A stretch of DNA of 64,000 nt. Origin: Stutzerimonas stutzeri. Lineage in GTDB: Bacteria; Pseudomonadota; Gammaproteobacteria; Pseudomonadales; Pseudomonadaceae. Made by a program: the position numbers and the translations under genes. Below the pieces are notes generated by a model. That model was not told where the DNA came from and did not search any database. It worked only from the letters and a program-made list of their open reading frames with translations. This document shows, one piece after another, positions 46,514 through 56,800 of this stretch. The stretch spans positions 124,001 through 188,000 of the forward strand of contig NZ_JANGEY010000006.1 of the NCBI RefSeq assembly GCF_024451105.1. The letters run 5' to 3'. Each line of letters opens with the position of its first letter. The stretch's first letter is position 1.

Positions 46514-46589
46514 TCCGCGATAGCTCAGTCGGTAGAGCAAATGACTGTTAATCATTGGGTCCCTGGTTCGAGTCCAGGTCGCGGAGCCA
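46514..46589 (+). tRNA. tRNA-Asn (GTT anticodon)
   Basis: A 76-nucleotide cloverleaf with acceptor TCCGCGA / TCGCGGA, discriminator G and encoded CCA. The D arm is GCTC...GAGC. The anticodon arm reads ATGACTGTTAATCAT with GTT in the loop, and the T arm contains GGTTCGAGTCC. All stems pair. The product carries asparagine. Confidence 0.98.
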
Positions 46590-46597
46590 GATTTCAA

Positions 46598-46626
46598 AGC
46601 CCCAGGTGAAAGCCTGGGGCTTTTTT
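46598..46626 (+). terminator. intrinsic terminator of tRNA-Asn
   Basis: AGCCCCAGG, loop TGAAAG, CCTGGGGCT followed directly by TTTTT is a textbook intrinsic terminator nine bases past the tRNA. Confidence 0.95.
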
Positions 46627-46665
46627 GTTGTCCTGCCGATTTCTCGCCAGGGGCTGCGCCTCGAC

Positions 46666-47021
46666 TCACTCTTCCAGACCAGGGGTCCGGCGCCAGTCTC
46701 GCGCGAAGCGCGCCTGCAGGCCCAGGCGGTCGATCCGCCAGCGCTGCGGCCACGGCTCCAGCGGTTCGATCCGCACCGGCAGGGTGCGCGCCGTCGTGCC
46801 GAACGCCGACCGCAGTTCGGCCGGCACCTGCGCGGATCGGCAGGAAACGGCAGCCCTCGACACGACGCAGTTGCTGCAGCGCCTGCCCAGCCTGCGCGGC
46901 GGGCCGCTCGAGCAGCAGGACGTCCCACGGACCGGCGGCCAGCAGCGCGCCGAGATCGTGGAACGCGTGGACGCGGACCGGGCGCCGCCAGCACCGCGAT
47001 GCGGGGAGTGGTCGCCGACAT
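46666..47021 (-). pseudogene. probable frameshifted gene remnant, about 118 codons
   Basis: On the minus strand a protein-like sequence can be read only by switching frames twice. It starts MSATTPRIAVLA at 47021. It continues in another frame as VRVHAFHDLGALLAAGPWD and VLLLERPAAQAGQALQQLRR to CRFLPI. It ends in a third frame with AELRSAFGTTARTLPVRIEP to the stop at 46666. Each piece has natural composition and hydrophobic pattern, while the continuations of each frame turn into arginine-rich shadow sequence. The ancestral function is not recognised; a receiver-like or signalling N-terminal domain is possible. Alternatively there is no gene here, only intergenic DNA between tRNA-Asn and the next gene. 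Confidence 0.45.
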
Positions 47022-47151
47022 GCCGGGCTCCGCTGTGGTCGCGTGCGGGTGTTGTCCGCATAGACCAGCGACGACGGAGCATTCTGGCCTAAGGTTGTAG
47101 CTACGCCTGCGCGCCCCCTTGCGCGGCATCCGAGAAGGAGGAAGCAGGACC

Positions 47152-47403
47152 ATGACAATCCGCGTGCTCAAGCAGGCCCGAGGCTATACCGGCCAGGCGC
47201 AGGACGAACGGGAGGAGATCACCGACGGCTACATCGTGGTCAGCTACAACACCGTGCGCGCCGACGGCGACGTCAGTTGGCGGCGCTACGACCAGGAGGA
47301 CGACTGGCACGACCTGCCCTACACCTCCGCCGAGCTGCCGGGCAGCCACGAACGCATCCTCGAGTTCGTGCGCGACTATCTCGACCTCAACGAGCAGGAC
47401 TGA
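47152..47403 (+). CDS. small conserved hypothetical protein
   Basis: An 83-residue acidic protein with no export signal. It starts MTIRVLKQARGYTGQAQDER and has ITDGYIVVSYNTVRADGDVS, then an acidic, aromatic C-terminal half (WRRYDQEDDWHDLPYTS). A strong AAGGAGG ribosome site eight bases before the ATG decides the start; the frame upstream is discarded. I do not recognise the family. It is monocistronic between the remnant and the hemerythrin gene. Confidence 0.75.
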   Translation: MTIRVLKQARGYTGQAQDEREEITDGYIVVSYNTVRADGDVSWRRYDQEDDWHDLPYTSAELPGSHERILEFVRDYLDLNEQD

Positions 47404-47514
47404 GGAAAGTCCTGCGCCAGCAGTCGGGGCAGCAGTTCGCCCAGCGCCGCGCGCCGTACTGAGGGGCGGTCGCGCCTCGACCGGGACGGATGTCGCCATC
47501 CGTCCCGGTGCGGA

Positions 47515-47961
47515 TCAACCGAACAGCCGGGCGAAGAAACCCTTCGGCCGCGGCTTCAGCGACGCCGCCAGGGCGACCTTGACGGTCTCGGCGTAGTCGG
47601 CGTCGTCGCGCTTGATGTGGTTGATCAGCCAGGCGCGCAGGGTGGTGAGCAGGTGGCGGGAGACGTCCTCGCCCAGGTCGAAGCGGTACTGGAAGTCCTC
47701 GATCTTGCGGTTGAACAGCTCGTGGACCTTCTTGTGGGCATGATGGAAGGGGTAGCCGGCCTGCTCCTGCAGGTCCTCCTCGAAGGCGAAGTGCGACATG
47801 GTGTACTCCACCAGCTGCTCCAGCACCTCGCCGACTTCCGCGCGGCTCTGGTTATCGATGGCCTGGTGCAGGTCGTTGATGTACTCGACGATGCGCCGGT
47901 GCTGGTTGTCGATCACCTCGATGCCGAGCTCGAGGTCGCTGGTCCATTTCATGTAGCTCAT
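47515..47961 (-). CDS. bacteriohemerythrin
   Basis: A 148-residue single-domain hemerythrin, binding oxygen at a non-heme di-iron site. All expected ligands are present: His21 (DNQHRRIVEY), His57 and Glu61 (SHFAFEED), His76 and His80 (HHAHKKVH), His115 and Asp120 (INHIKRDD). The C-terminus ends in a short basic extension (PRPKGFFARLFG). The ATG at 47961 starts MSYMKWTSDLELGIEVID, the family start. In pseudomonads and methanotrophs such proteins are proposed to store or deliver oxygen. No chemotaxis or signalling domain is attached. It is transcribed alone. Confidence 0.93.
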   Translation of the reverse strand: MSYMKWTSDLELGIEVIDNQHRRIVEYINDLHQAIDNQSRAEVGEVLEQLVEYTMSHFAFEEDLQEQAGYPFHHAHKKVHELFNRKIEDFQYRFDLGEDVSRHLLTTLRAWLINHIKRDDADYAETVKVALAASLKPRPKGFFARLFG

Positions 47962-48097
47962 GGGGAGGCCGTCCGTGGAGGCAGGGGAATGTCCGGCATT
48001 CTGACAGCCCGCGCACCACCGCAACGCTACCGAGATCAAAAAGTCGGAAAACCGTTGATGCGCGACAGCGCCCGGCCGGCCGACCGGGCGCGCGCCT

Positions 48098-50188
48098 TCA
48101 GCGCCCCTCCAGCGCCTCCAGCAACCCGCTGCGCCGCTGCACCCGGCGCCTGACCGCCTCGTCGAACACCCCGCTGCGGCTCTCGATCAGGCTGAACCAG
48201 CGCTTGCCGCGGGTGACGGCGGTGTAGACCAGTTCCTTGGTCAGCACCGGATTGAGGGTGTCGGGGAGGATCAGTGCGGTGTGGGCGAACTCCGAGCCCT
48301 GCGACTTGTGCACGGTCATGGCGAACACCGTCTCCACCGCGTTCAGCCGGCTGGGCAGGATGTAACGCAGCTCGTCCGAGCCGTCGTTGCGCGGGAACAC
48401 CACGCGCAGCACGCTGCGCGGCGCCTCGCCAGGTCGCTCGGCGGGCTCGGGCAGGCGCAGGGCGATGCCGATGTCGCCGTTCATCAGCCCCAGGCTGTAG
48501 TCGTTGCGGGTCATCAGCACCGGACGCCCTTCGTACCAGCCCTGGTCGCCCTCCAGCAGACCGCGCCGGTGCAGGGCGGCGGCGATCCGCGGATTGAGCC
48601 CCTCGACACCCCAGGGGCCCTTGCGCACCGCGCAGAGCAGCTGGAAGTCGTCGAAGGCGGCGAGCACCCGCCGCGCCCAGTCCGTCCACGCCGCGGCCTC
48701 CGCCGGGGTGTCGGCCGGCGGACGGCCGGCGTGCAGCACGGTCAGGTAGTGGGCGTAGCCCTGCGGCCGGTCTTCCTCCGGCGCCGCCAGGCCGTCGAGC
48801 AGCAGGCGCTCCAGCGCGACGTCGCGCTCGCCACGCAGGCGCAGCAGGTGCAGGTCGGCGCAGCCTTCGCCCAGGATCGCTCGCGCCATGGCCGGCTCGC
48901 GGGCGTTGACCGCGCGGGCCAGCCGGCCGATGCCCGAAGCGCCGCCGAAACGCCGCGAGTGGCGCAGCATCACGGTGCGCTGGGCCAGCGGGCGGCTGGC
49001 CGCACAGCCCTCCCGCAGCGCCGGATCGGCCAGCGTCTCGCCGCCGACCTGCTCCAGCCAGGCGCGGGTCTCGGGCGCGTAGAAGCCGCCCTCGGCGTCG
49101 CGGCACAGGTCGCCGAGCAGCGCGCCAGCCTCCACCGAGGCGAGCTGGTCCTTGTCGCCGAGCAGGATCAGCCGGGCGTGGCGCGGCAGGGCGTCGAGCA
49201 GGCAGGCCATCATCTCCAGGTCGATCATCGACGCCTCGTCGACCACCAGCACGTCGAGCGGCAGCGGATTGCCGGCGTGGTGGCGGAAGTGGCGGCTGTC
49301 CGGCCGGCTGCCGAGCAGGCGGTGCAGGGTGGTGACCTCGCTGGGGATCTGTGCGCGCACGCGCTCCTCGACCGGCAGCGAGGCGACCTGCGCGCCGATC
49401 GATTCGGTGAGCCGCGCCGCGGCCTTGCCGGTGGGCGCGGCGAGGCGGATGCGCAGCGGCTGGCCGGCGGCCAGCGCCGGCTCCTGCAGCAGCGCCAGCA
49501 GGCGCACCACGGTGGTGGTCTTGCCGGTGCCGGGGCCGCCGGTGACCAGCGCGAAGCTGCCGCGCGCGGCCAGCGCACAGGCCAGCTTCTGCCAGTCGGT
49601 CTGGCGCTCGCCGTCGACCAGCAGCGGCTCGGGGAACAGCCGCGCCAGGCGCGCGGCGAGATCGCCCGGCAGCGCCGGCGCATCGCCCAGGCGCGCCGCC
49701 AGGGCGGCGGCCACCGCCCGCTCGTAGCTCCAGTAGCGGCGCAGGTACAGGCGCCCGCAGAGGCGCTCGCCGTGCAGCACCAGCGGCGCGGCCTCGTCGG
49801 CGCCGTCGAGCGCCACCAGGGCACTGGCGCGCAGCGCCGCCAGCCAGTCGGCCAGGGTCACTCCGGCGAGCACCTGCGAGGGCAGCAGGGTCGCCCGCTC
49901 GGCCTCCTCGCCCTCCGGCGGCAGCGACAGGGCGAAGTCCGGACTGGCCAGGGTGGCGGCCAGATCCAGGCAGACGTGGCCGTGGCCGAGCTGGTGGCTG
50001 GCCAGCGCGGCGGCAAGCAGCGCCAGCGGCGGGCTGCCGGGGTCCAGCTCGGCGAAGCAGGCCGCCAGGGCGCGGTCCAGCTCGCGCAGCCAGCCGCGTG
50101 CCACCCAGGTGTCCAGCAGCGCCAGCAGGCCGGCGGCGCTGGCCAGATCGGCGTCCGCCGCCAGGTCGAAGGAAAGTTGCTCGCTCAT
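48098..50188 (-). CDS. recD: exodeoxyribonuclease V subunit alpha RecD
   Basis: RecD is the 5'-3' helicase of RecBCD, which processes double-strand breaks for RecA. The 696-residue product has Walker A GGPGTGKTTTVVRLL near residue 213. It also has VLVVDEASMIDLEMM (Walker B) and the C-terminal VHKSQGSEFAHTAL motif with YTAVTRGKRW. The start overlaps the recB stop by four bases (ATGA), ensuring coupled synthesis. It is the last gene of recC-recB-recD. The longer open frame upstream is a shadow inside recB. Confidence 0.96.
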   Translation of the reverse strand: MSEQLSFDLAADADLASAAGLLALLDTWVARGWLRELDRALAACFAELDPGSPPLALLAAALASHQLGHGHVCLDLAATLASPDFALSLPPEGEEAERATLLPSQVLAGVTLADWLAALRASALVALDGADEAAPLVLHGERLCGRLYLRRYWSYERAVAAALAARLGDAPALPGDLAARLARLFPEPLLVDGERQTDWQKLACALAARGSFALVTGGPGTGKTTTVVRLLALLQEPALAAGQPLRIRLAAPTGKAAARLTESIGAQVASLPVEERVRAQIPSEVTTLHRLLGSRPDSRHFRHHAGNPLPLDVLVVDEASMIDLEMMACLLDALPRHARLILLGDKDQLASVEAGALLGDLCRDAEGGFYAPETRAWLEQVGGETLADPALREGCAASRPLAQRTVMLRHSRRFGGASGIGRLARAVNAREPAMARAILGEGCADLHLLRLRGERDVALERLLLDGLAAPEEDRPQGYAHYLTVLHAGRPPADTPAEAAAWTDWARRVLAAFDDFQLLCAVRKGPWGVEGLNPRIAAALHRRGLLEGDQGWYEGRPVLMTRNDYSLGLMNGDIGIALRLPEPAERPGEAPRSVLRVVFPRNDGSDELRYILPSRLNAVETVFAMTVHKSQGSEFAHTALILPDTLNPVLTKELVYTAVTRGKRWFSLIESRSGVFDEAVRRRVQRRSGLLEALEGR

Positions 50189-53100
50189 GCCACGGCCTCC
50201 CCGTGCTCGCCCTTGAACAGCGCGTCCAGCGCCTCGATCAGCGCCCGCGGCGGGCGCGCGTGGTGGATGCCCTGCCCCGCCGCGCGGCTGCCGCGCAGGA
50301 ACAGGTAGAGCGCACCGCCCATGTGGCGGTCGTAGTCGTAGTCCGGCAGGCGCGCCTGCAGCTGCCGGTGCAGCGCCAGCAGGTAGAGCACGTACTGCAG
50401 GTCGTAGCGCTGCGCGGCCACCGCGCGCTCCATGGCCTCCGCCGTGTAGGCGGAATCGTCCTCGCCCAGCCAGTTGGACTTGTAGTCGACCACGTAGTAG
50501 CGGCCGTCGTGCTCGAAGGCCAGGTCGATGAAGCCCTTGAACATGCCGTTGAGGGTGTCGCGCGTCAGCGCCGGGCGCGCCACGCCGGGCAGCACTTGCT
50601 GCTGCACCAGGCGGTCGAGCCGCCGCACGTCGACGTTGCGCGCCTCGAACCAGAACTCCAGCTCCGGCTGGTAGCTGGCCAGTTGCGCCAGCGCCACCGC
50701 GCGCCCCTCGCCGAGCGCCAGCGGGCGCTGGACGAGGTCGCACAGCCAGTCGGCGAGCGGCTCGATCCAGGCGGTCAGGCCGCGCAGCTGGCAACGCCGG
50801 GCGATCTGCTCGCGCAGGTGCGCGGGCTCGGCGGCCAGCGCGGCGAAGCCCTCGCGCCCGGCCATCTCCAGCAGGCCGTGGAGGAAGGTGCCGGGATTGG
50901 GGCCGCGCGGGAAGCGGTGCAGGCCAGGCGCCTCGCCGGCACCGAGCGGCACGACGACGCTCTCGCGCTCGTCGTCGGCGGCCTTCTGCGCCGCCGGGCT
51001 GTCCGGCGCGACGTCCTCGAAGCGGCCGGACGGCGGCGCCTCGATCTCGCCGAGCTGCAGGGCGCTGTAGGAGGCGATCCACCAGTGTTCGGCGGCGCGC
51101 CGCGTCGGGATGCGCCAGTGCAGCCCGGCCGCGCTCGCGGCCTGCTCGACGAGGCGCGCGTCGTCGGCCTCGGGCGCCGGCAGCACGACGCTCTCTCCGA
51201 CGCTTTCCAGCGGCGCCAGCCATTGCGCCAGCGCCGCACTGTCCTGCAGCGGAGCGCCGCCGCCGAGCAGGTAGCCGAGCGCCGAACGATGCAGCCCGCT
51301 GCGATCGGCGCGACCGTCCTTGAGGTCGGCGACGCCCAGCCAGCAGGCGTGGCGGGCGCGGGTCAGCGCCACGTAGAGCAGGCGCAGTTCCTCGCCGAGG
51401 CGCTCGCGGTCGGCGCGCGCGACGGTCTCGGCATCGGGCGCGAGCACCAGGGCACGCCGCTGGCCGTCGTGGACCGTCAGCGGCTTGCCGCCTTCCGCCG
51501 GGCGGAAGGCGCAGACGAACGGCAGGAACACCAGCGGGTACTCGAGCCCCTTGGACTTGTGGATGGTCACCACCCGCACCAGCGCGGCATCGCTCTCCAG
51601 ACGCAGCACCTGCTCCTCGGCGGCCTGGATCTCGCCGACCAGCAGCTCGGACAGGTGGCGGATCAGCGCCTGCTCGCCGTCCAGCTCGGCGGCGGCCTGC
51701 TGCAGCAGCTCGGCCAGGTGCAGCAGGTTGGTCAGTGCGCGCTCGCCGTCGGCGCGGGCCATCAGTCGCTGCGGCAGGGCGAAGTCGTGGAGCAGCTGGC
51801 GCAGCATCGGCAGCACGCCCTGGCGCTGCCAGCGCTGGCGGTAGGCGCGGAACTGCATGACCCGCCGCTCCCAGCTGCGCTCGTCCTGGTTGAGCTGCTC
51901 AAGCTCGGCCAGCGCCAGGCCCAGGGTGCGGCTGGCCAGCGCGGCGCGCAGCGGGCGGTCGACGTCCGGCTCGGCGCAGGCGCGCAGCCAGAGCAGCAGA
52001 TCGCGGGCCTCCTGGCTGGCGAACACCGAGTCCTTGTCGGACAGGTAGACGCTGCGCACCCCGCGCCTGGCGAGCTGGTTGCGGATCGCCTCGGCCTCCT
52101 GGCGGTCGCGCACCAGCACGGCGATGTCGCTGGGCGCGAGGGCGTCGAAACCCTCCGCCCGGGCGAAACCGGCCCGGCCTCGCTGGCCGAGGTTCAGCAG
52201 GCGGACGATCTCCCCGGCCGCGCGCGCGGCCATCTCGCTGCGGTAGGCGCCGGCGGACAGCGGCTGGTCGCCGGCCAGTTGCCAGACGGTCAGCGCCGGC
52301 GGCGTCTGCCCCTCGACCTGCCAGACTTCCTTGCGGCCGCTGGCGCGCACCTCGACGAACGGCAACTGGTCGCGGAACAGGAAGGCCCCCTCGCCGCCCG
52401 GACGCCGCTCGGCCAGCTCGAACACCCGGTTGACCGCATCGACCAGCGCCCGGCTGGAGCGGAAGTTGGTGTCCAGGCTCTCGTGGCGGCCGGCGGTGGC
52501 GCGGCGCGCGCGCAGGTAGGTGTGGATGTCGGCGCCGCGGAACGCGTAGATCGCCTGCTTGGGATCGCCGATCAGGAACAGTCCGGTTTCCGTGGCGTCG
52601 GCCTCGACGCGGTAGACGGTGTCGAAAATCCGGTACTGCAGCGGGTCGGTGTCCTGGAACTCGTCGATCAGCGCCACCGGAAACTGCTTGCGGATCACCT
52701 CGGCCAGCCGTGCGCCGTTGTCGCCCTGCAGGGCGGCATCGAGGCGAGCGAGCATGTCGTCGAAGCCCATCTCGGCACGGCGACGCTTCTCCTGATCGAA
52801 GCGCCGGCCGATCCAGGCGGCGGCGTGGCGCAGCGCCGGCTCGGCCGGATCGGCGAGCGCCTGCAGACGCTGCTCGAGGGTCTCCATGTCCTGCAGGGCT
52901 TCGCGCACCGCCGCGCTCAGCGCGAGTTCGACGCCCTTCTTGCAGGCATCGCGCAGGCCGTCGAGCCTGAAGCGCTTGAAGTGGTCGTCCTTGAACGACA
53001 GCTCGCCGCCCCCCTCGCACCAGGCGCGGAGCATCGCCAGACGCGGCTCGAAAGTCTTGGCGCCGAGCTTGTTGCCGTTGAGCTGGCCGGCCGCGCTGGC

Positions 53101-53856
53101 TTCGCGATAGAACGCCTCAAGCGCGGAGATCCAGCCTTGCCACGGCTGCCTGATGCGCTCCAGCCCGGCCTGTCGGGCAGCCAGCACCGCCTCGAGCAGC
53201 GCACCCAGCGTCTCCGCCGGCAGCTCGCCACCCTCGCCGAGCAGCGGGCGCAGCCTGCCGAGCAGCGTGTCCGGATGCTGCCAGTGGTTCATCACCCAGC
53301 CCAGCGCCACGCCGTCCAGCGGATAGCACTGCTGGCGCCAGTAGTCGCGCACCACCTCGGCCATCAGCTCGCCGTGGTCGGTCTCCAGGCTCTGCTCGAA
53401 CAGACTGCCGCTGTCGAAGGCGTGCTCGCGCAGCATGCGCTGGCACCAGCCGTGGATGGTGGAGACCGCCGCCTCGTCCATCCACTGCGCGGCGATGTCC
53501 AGCCGCCGCGCGCAGGCCGGCCAGCGTTCGACCGGAAAGTCGTCGCGCAGCCGCTGCAGCAGGTCGTCGCCCGCTTCCTCGGCGCGGAACACCCGGGCGG
53601 CCTGCACCAGGCGTGCGCGGATACGCTCGCGCAGCTCGCGGGTGGCGGCGTCGGTGAAGGTCACCACGAGGATTTCCGGCGGCAGCAGTTCGCGGCCGAA
53701 GCCGGTTTCGGCGCCGCCGTGGCCGAGTACCAGACGCAGGTACAGTGCGGAGATGGTGAAGGTCTTGCCGGTGCCGGCGCTGGCCTCGATCAGCCGGCTG
53801 CCGCGCAGCGGAAAGCGCAGCGCCAGCGGGCGCGCGTGCTGGATCGTCGGGCTCAT
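50185..53856 (-). CDS. recB: exodeoxyribonuclease V subunit beta RecB
   Basis: RecB provides the 3'-5' helicase and the nuclease of RecBCD. The 1223-residue product begins with the UvrD-type Walker A EASAGTGKTFTIS. It has ALIDEFQDTDPLQYRIF, LIGDPKQAIYAFRGAD and VTIHKSKGLEYPLVFLP. The C-terminal nuclease motif YYVVDYKSNWLGED (about residue 1125-1138) contains the catalytic Asp-Lys pair. The ATG at 53856 overlaps the recC stop by four bases and matches homologues; the frame upstream is dismissed. Confidence 0.96.
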   Translation of the reverse strand: MSPTIQHARPLALRFPLRGSRLIEASAGTGKTFTISALYLRLVLGHGGAETGFGRELLPPEILVVTFTDAATRELRERIRARLVQAARVFRAEEAGDDLLQRLRDDFPVERWPACARRLDIAAQWMDEAAVSTIHGWCQRMLREHAFDSGSLFEQSLETDHGELMAEVVRDYWRQQCYPLDGVALGWVMNHWQHPDTLLGRLRPLLGEGGELPAETLGALLEAVLAARQAGLERIRQPWQGWISALEAFYREASAAGQLNGNKLGAKTFEPRLAMLRAWCEGGGELSFKDDHFKRFRLDGLRDACKKGVELALSAAVREALQDMETLEQRLQALADPAEPALRHAAAWIGRRFDQEKRRRAEMGFDDMLARLDAALQGDNGARLAEVIRKQFPVALIDEFQDTDPLQYRIFDTVYRVEADATETGLFLIGDPKQAIYAFRGADIHTYLRARRATAGRHESLDTNFRSSRALVDAVNRVFELAERRPGGEGAFLFRDQLPFVEVRASGRKEVWQVEGQTPPALTVWQLAGDQPLSAGAYRSEMAARAAGEIVRLLNLGQRGRAGFARAEGFDALAPSDIAVLVRDRQEAEAIRNQLARRGVRSVYLSDKDSVFASQEARDLLLWLRACAEPDVDRPLRAALASRTLGLALAELEQLNQDERSWERRVMQFRAYRQRWQRQGVLPMLRQLLHDFALPQRLMARADGERALTNLLHLAELLQQAAAELDGEQALIRHLSELLVGEIQAAEEQVLRLESDAALVRVVTIHKSKGLEYPLVFLPFVCAFRPAEGGKPLTVHDGQRRALVLAPDAETVARADRERLGEELRLLYVALTRARHACWLGVADLKDGRADRSGLHRSALGYLLGGGAPLQDSAALAQWLAPLESVGESVVLPAPEADDARLVEQAASAAGLHWRIPTRRAAEHWWIASYSALQLGEIEAPPSGRFEDVAPDSPAAQKAADDERESVVVPLGAGEAPGLHRFPRGPNPGTFLHGLLEMAGREGFAALAAEPAHLREQIARRCQLRGLTAWIEPLADWLCDLVQRPLALGEGRAVALAQLASYQPELEFWFEARNVDVRRLDRLVQQQVLPGVARPALTRDTLNGMFKGFIDLAFEHDGRYYVVDYKSNWLGEDDSAYTAEAMERAVAAQRYDLQYVLYLLALHRQLQARLPDYDYDRHMGGALYLFLRGSRAAGQGIHHARPPRALIEALDALFKGEHGEAVA

Positions 53857-56800
53857 GCGTCGGCCCCCTCCTTGAGTTCTTCGATGTCCGCCTTGAGCAG
53901 CGGCTGGTAGAGGTCCTGGCACCACTGGTAGAAGTCGCCGTCGGCGGCGAGCGCGGCGAAATCCGGGTACTGGCGAGCCAGGCTGGCGCTCCGCTCGACC
54001 TCGCCACTGCGCTGGTAGCCGCCCTCGTAGGTTTCGCAGGCGGCCCTCGCCGCCTTGTCCTCATCTTCGGCCGACAGCCAGGCGATGGCGGTGTCCGGCG
54101 CCACCGGCAGCGGCGCGTTGAGGCCGGCCACATAGCCTTCCAGCCAGCCGCGCAGGATGCCCCGGGCCCGCTCGGGCTCGACGGGGGCCAGCCGCAGGCT
54201 GAGATCCTCGCCGACCAGCAGGCTGGTCAGGCGCAGCCCGCAGGCCGCCGCGGCGACATGCGCGACCCAGGCGCCGAGCAGACGCCGCCACTTCAGCACC
54301 TTGCCCTTCTTGTCCTTCAGCGCCCCCGGCTGCAGCTCGATGCGCGCCAGCTCGCCGTCCGCGCCGCGCGTGCGCAGGCCGCCGAGCCAGCCGTCCAGCT
54401 CGATGCCGGCATGGGCGAAACGCAGCGGCCGGGGTGACTCCAGCTTCTGCGGCCACAGCGCGCCCAGCGTCTGGTAACGCTGCATCTGCGCCGGCAACGG
54501 CGCCAGCACCTGCTCGCGCAGCCGCTCGCCGAAGCCGGCCAGCGGCAGCCGGCCGCTGCGCTGCAGGCGCAGGGCGGCGGCCTGCAGCGCCGGCTCGACC
54601 GCCTCACCGGCCTCCAGCGCCAGACCGGCGGCGCCGAGCAGTTCCTGACGCAGCTGGTAGAGCTGCAGGCCGTCGAGGCCGAAGGGCTCCTCGTCGAGCT
54701 GCGCGCGGGCCTGCTCGTCGAGGTGCACCTTGAGACGCTGGGTGAAGAAGTGCCTGACCGGATCGCGCAGGAAGCCCTGCAGGGTCTCCAGCGCCAGCGG
54801 CGCGTCGGCGGCGAACGGCGGCAGCGCCGGTTCGGCGCCGCGCTCGCCGGTCGTGCGGTGCAGCTCGGCCCACTCGTAGGCATGGCTGAACAGCGCCGGA
54901 TCGCTGCCCGTGAAGTAGGCGCGGCTGAACGGCTGCAGCGGATGCTCGGTGGTCAGCGCCTTCAGCAGGTCGCCGCCGCCGGCCAGCCGCCAGCCGGCGG
55001 CCAGATGGTCGCGCAGCTGACCGACCAGCACCGAGGCCGGCCGTTCGCCGTTGTCGCGGATGCTGCGCCCCACCCAGCTGACGTAGAGCTGCTCGCGGGC
55101 GGCGAGCAGCGCCTCGAGCAGCAGGTAGCGGTCGTCTTCGCGGCGCGAACGGTCGCCCGGGCGGTAGTCGCCGGCCATCAGGTCGAAGTCCAGCGGCGTC
55201 ACGCTGCGCGGGTAGTCGCCGTCGTTCATGCCGAGCAGACAGACCATGCGGAACGGGATCGCGCGCATCGGCATCAGGGTGCAGAAGTTCACCGCGCCGG
55301 CGAGGAACCGCTGGCTCAGCCGGCCCTGGTCCAGCGCACCGAGCCAGGCCTCGCGCGCCACGCCGAGCGGCAGCGGCTCGACCAGCGCGGCACCCGCGCA
55401 CAGCGCCAGCCAGTCGTCCAGCGCCTCCTCGAGCCGGCCGAGCAGGGTCTCGTCGCGTTCGCCCTGCGCGACGAAGAAGTCCGCGAGCAGGGTGCGCAGG
55501 CTCTCCCCCCACTCGGCCGGGCTCGCCGGCCGCTGCAGACGCCGATGCAGGGCGTCGAGGGCATCCAGCAGCCTGACCAGCGGGCCGATCAGCGCGGCGT
55601 CCAGCCCGCCGATCTCGTCGTAGGGCTCGATGTCGCCGACGGCCGCGCCGCGTCCCACCGCGTAGCCGAGCAGCATGCGGCGCAGACCGAAGCGCCAGGT
55701 GTTCTGCTCCAGTCCCGTCGGCAGGCCGAGCGCGGCACGCCGTTCGGCGTCCAGGCCCCAGCGGACCCCGGCGCCCTCGATCCAGCGGTGCAGGGTCGGC
55801 AGCTCGCCCTCGTCGATGCCAAAGCGCGCGCGCAGCGCCGGCACGTCAAGCAGGTCGAGCACCTCGCTGACGGTCAGCCGCCCTTCCGGCAGCCTGAGCA
55901 GGTGCTCGACGGCGATCAGCAGCGGCTCGCAGCCACGCTGGCCCTGGTCGGCCAGGGTGAAGGGCACGAAACGCGGATCGTCCTGGGCGTACTGACCGAA
56001 CACCGCCTGGATGTGCGGCGCGTAGGCGTTGACGTCGGGGACCATGACGATGATCTCGCGCGGGCGCAGGGTCGGGTCGGCGGAGAAGCGCGCGAGCAAC
56101 TGGTCGTGGAGGATCTCCACCTCGCGCTGGGCGCTGTGGGCGATGTGGAAGCGCAGCGAATGGTCGCGCTCGGGATCGAGCGGCGGCCAGTTGGCGCGGG
56201 TTTCGGCCAGCGGGCGCAGCTCGAGGATGTCGTCCTGCAACTGGCCGAGCAGATGCGCGGGGGCCGCGCGCCCCTCGTCGTCGAACAGGTCGATGCGCTG
56301 GCCGATCGCCGCGAAGCGCTGGCGGTAGTGCTCGGGATCGTCGTAGCTGTCGAGCAGGTTGATGTAGTCGCGGCCCTGCTTGCCCCAGGCGGCCAGCAGC
56401 GGCTGGGCGTGCTGGTGCAGTTCGTCGTCCGACAGCCCCGGCGCCATACCGGCACGGCGCGCATGGCGGCGGTACTGGTGGCGCAGCAGGTCCTGGTCGG
56501 GAACGATGTCGCCCCAGTGGTGCCGGCAGGGATTGTGCACGCAGAGCAGCACCTGGCTGAAGCGCGCCATGGCGGCCAGCGCCTCGACCGCCTGCGCCGG
56601 CAGCGAGGAAATGCCGAACACGATCACCCGCCGTGGCAGGCCGCGCGGGCGGCTTGTCGCGCCGCGCAGGCGCTCGACGAAGCGCGGGTGCACCCCGGCG
56701 CGGCTCTCGGCCAGTTGCTCGCCGCCGACGTCGGCGAGCAGCGCGCGCCACAGCGCCGGCTGCCAGCGCAGCGCCTCGTCCAGCGGCCTGGCGCCATGTC

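Noticed and set aside
50098-53910. 1270-codon plus-strand open frame opposite recB
   Set aside because: It is antisense to recB, with biased composition and no family signature, while recB has intact helicase and nuclease motifs.
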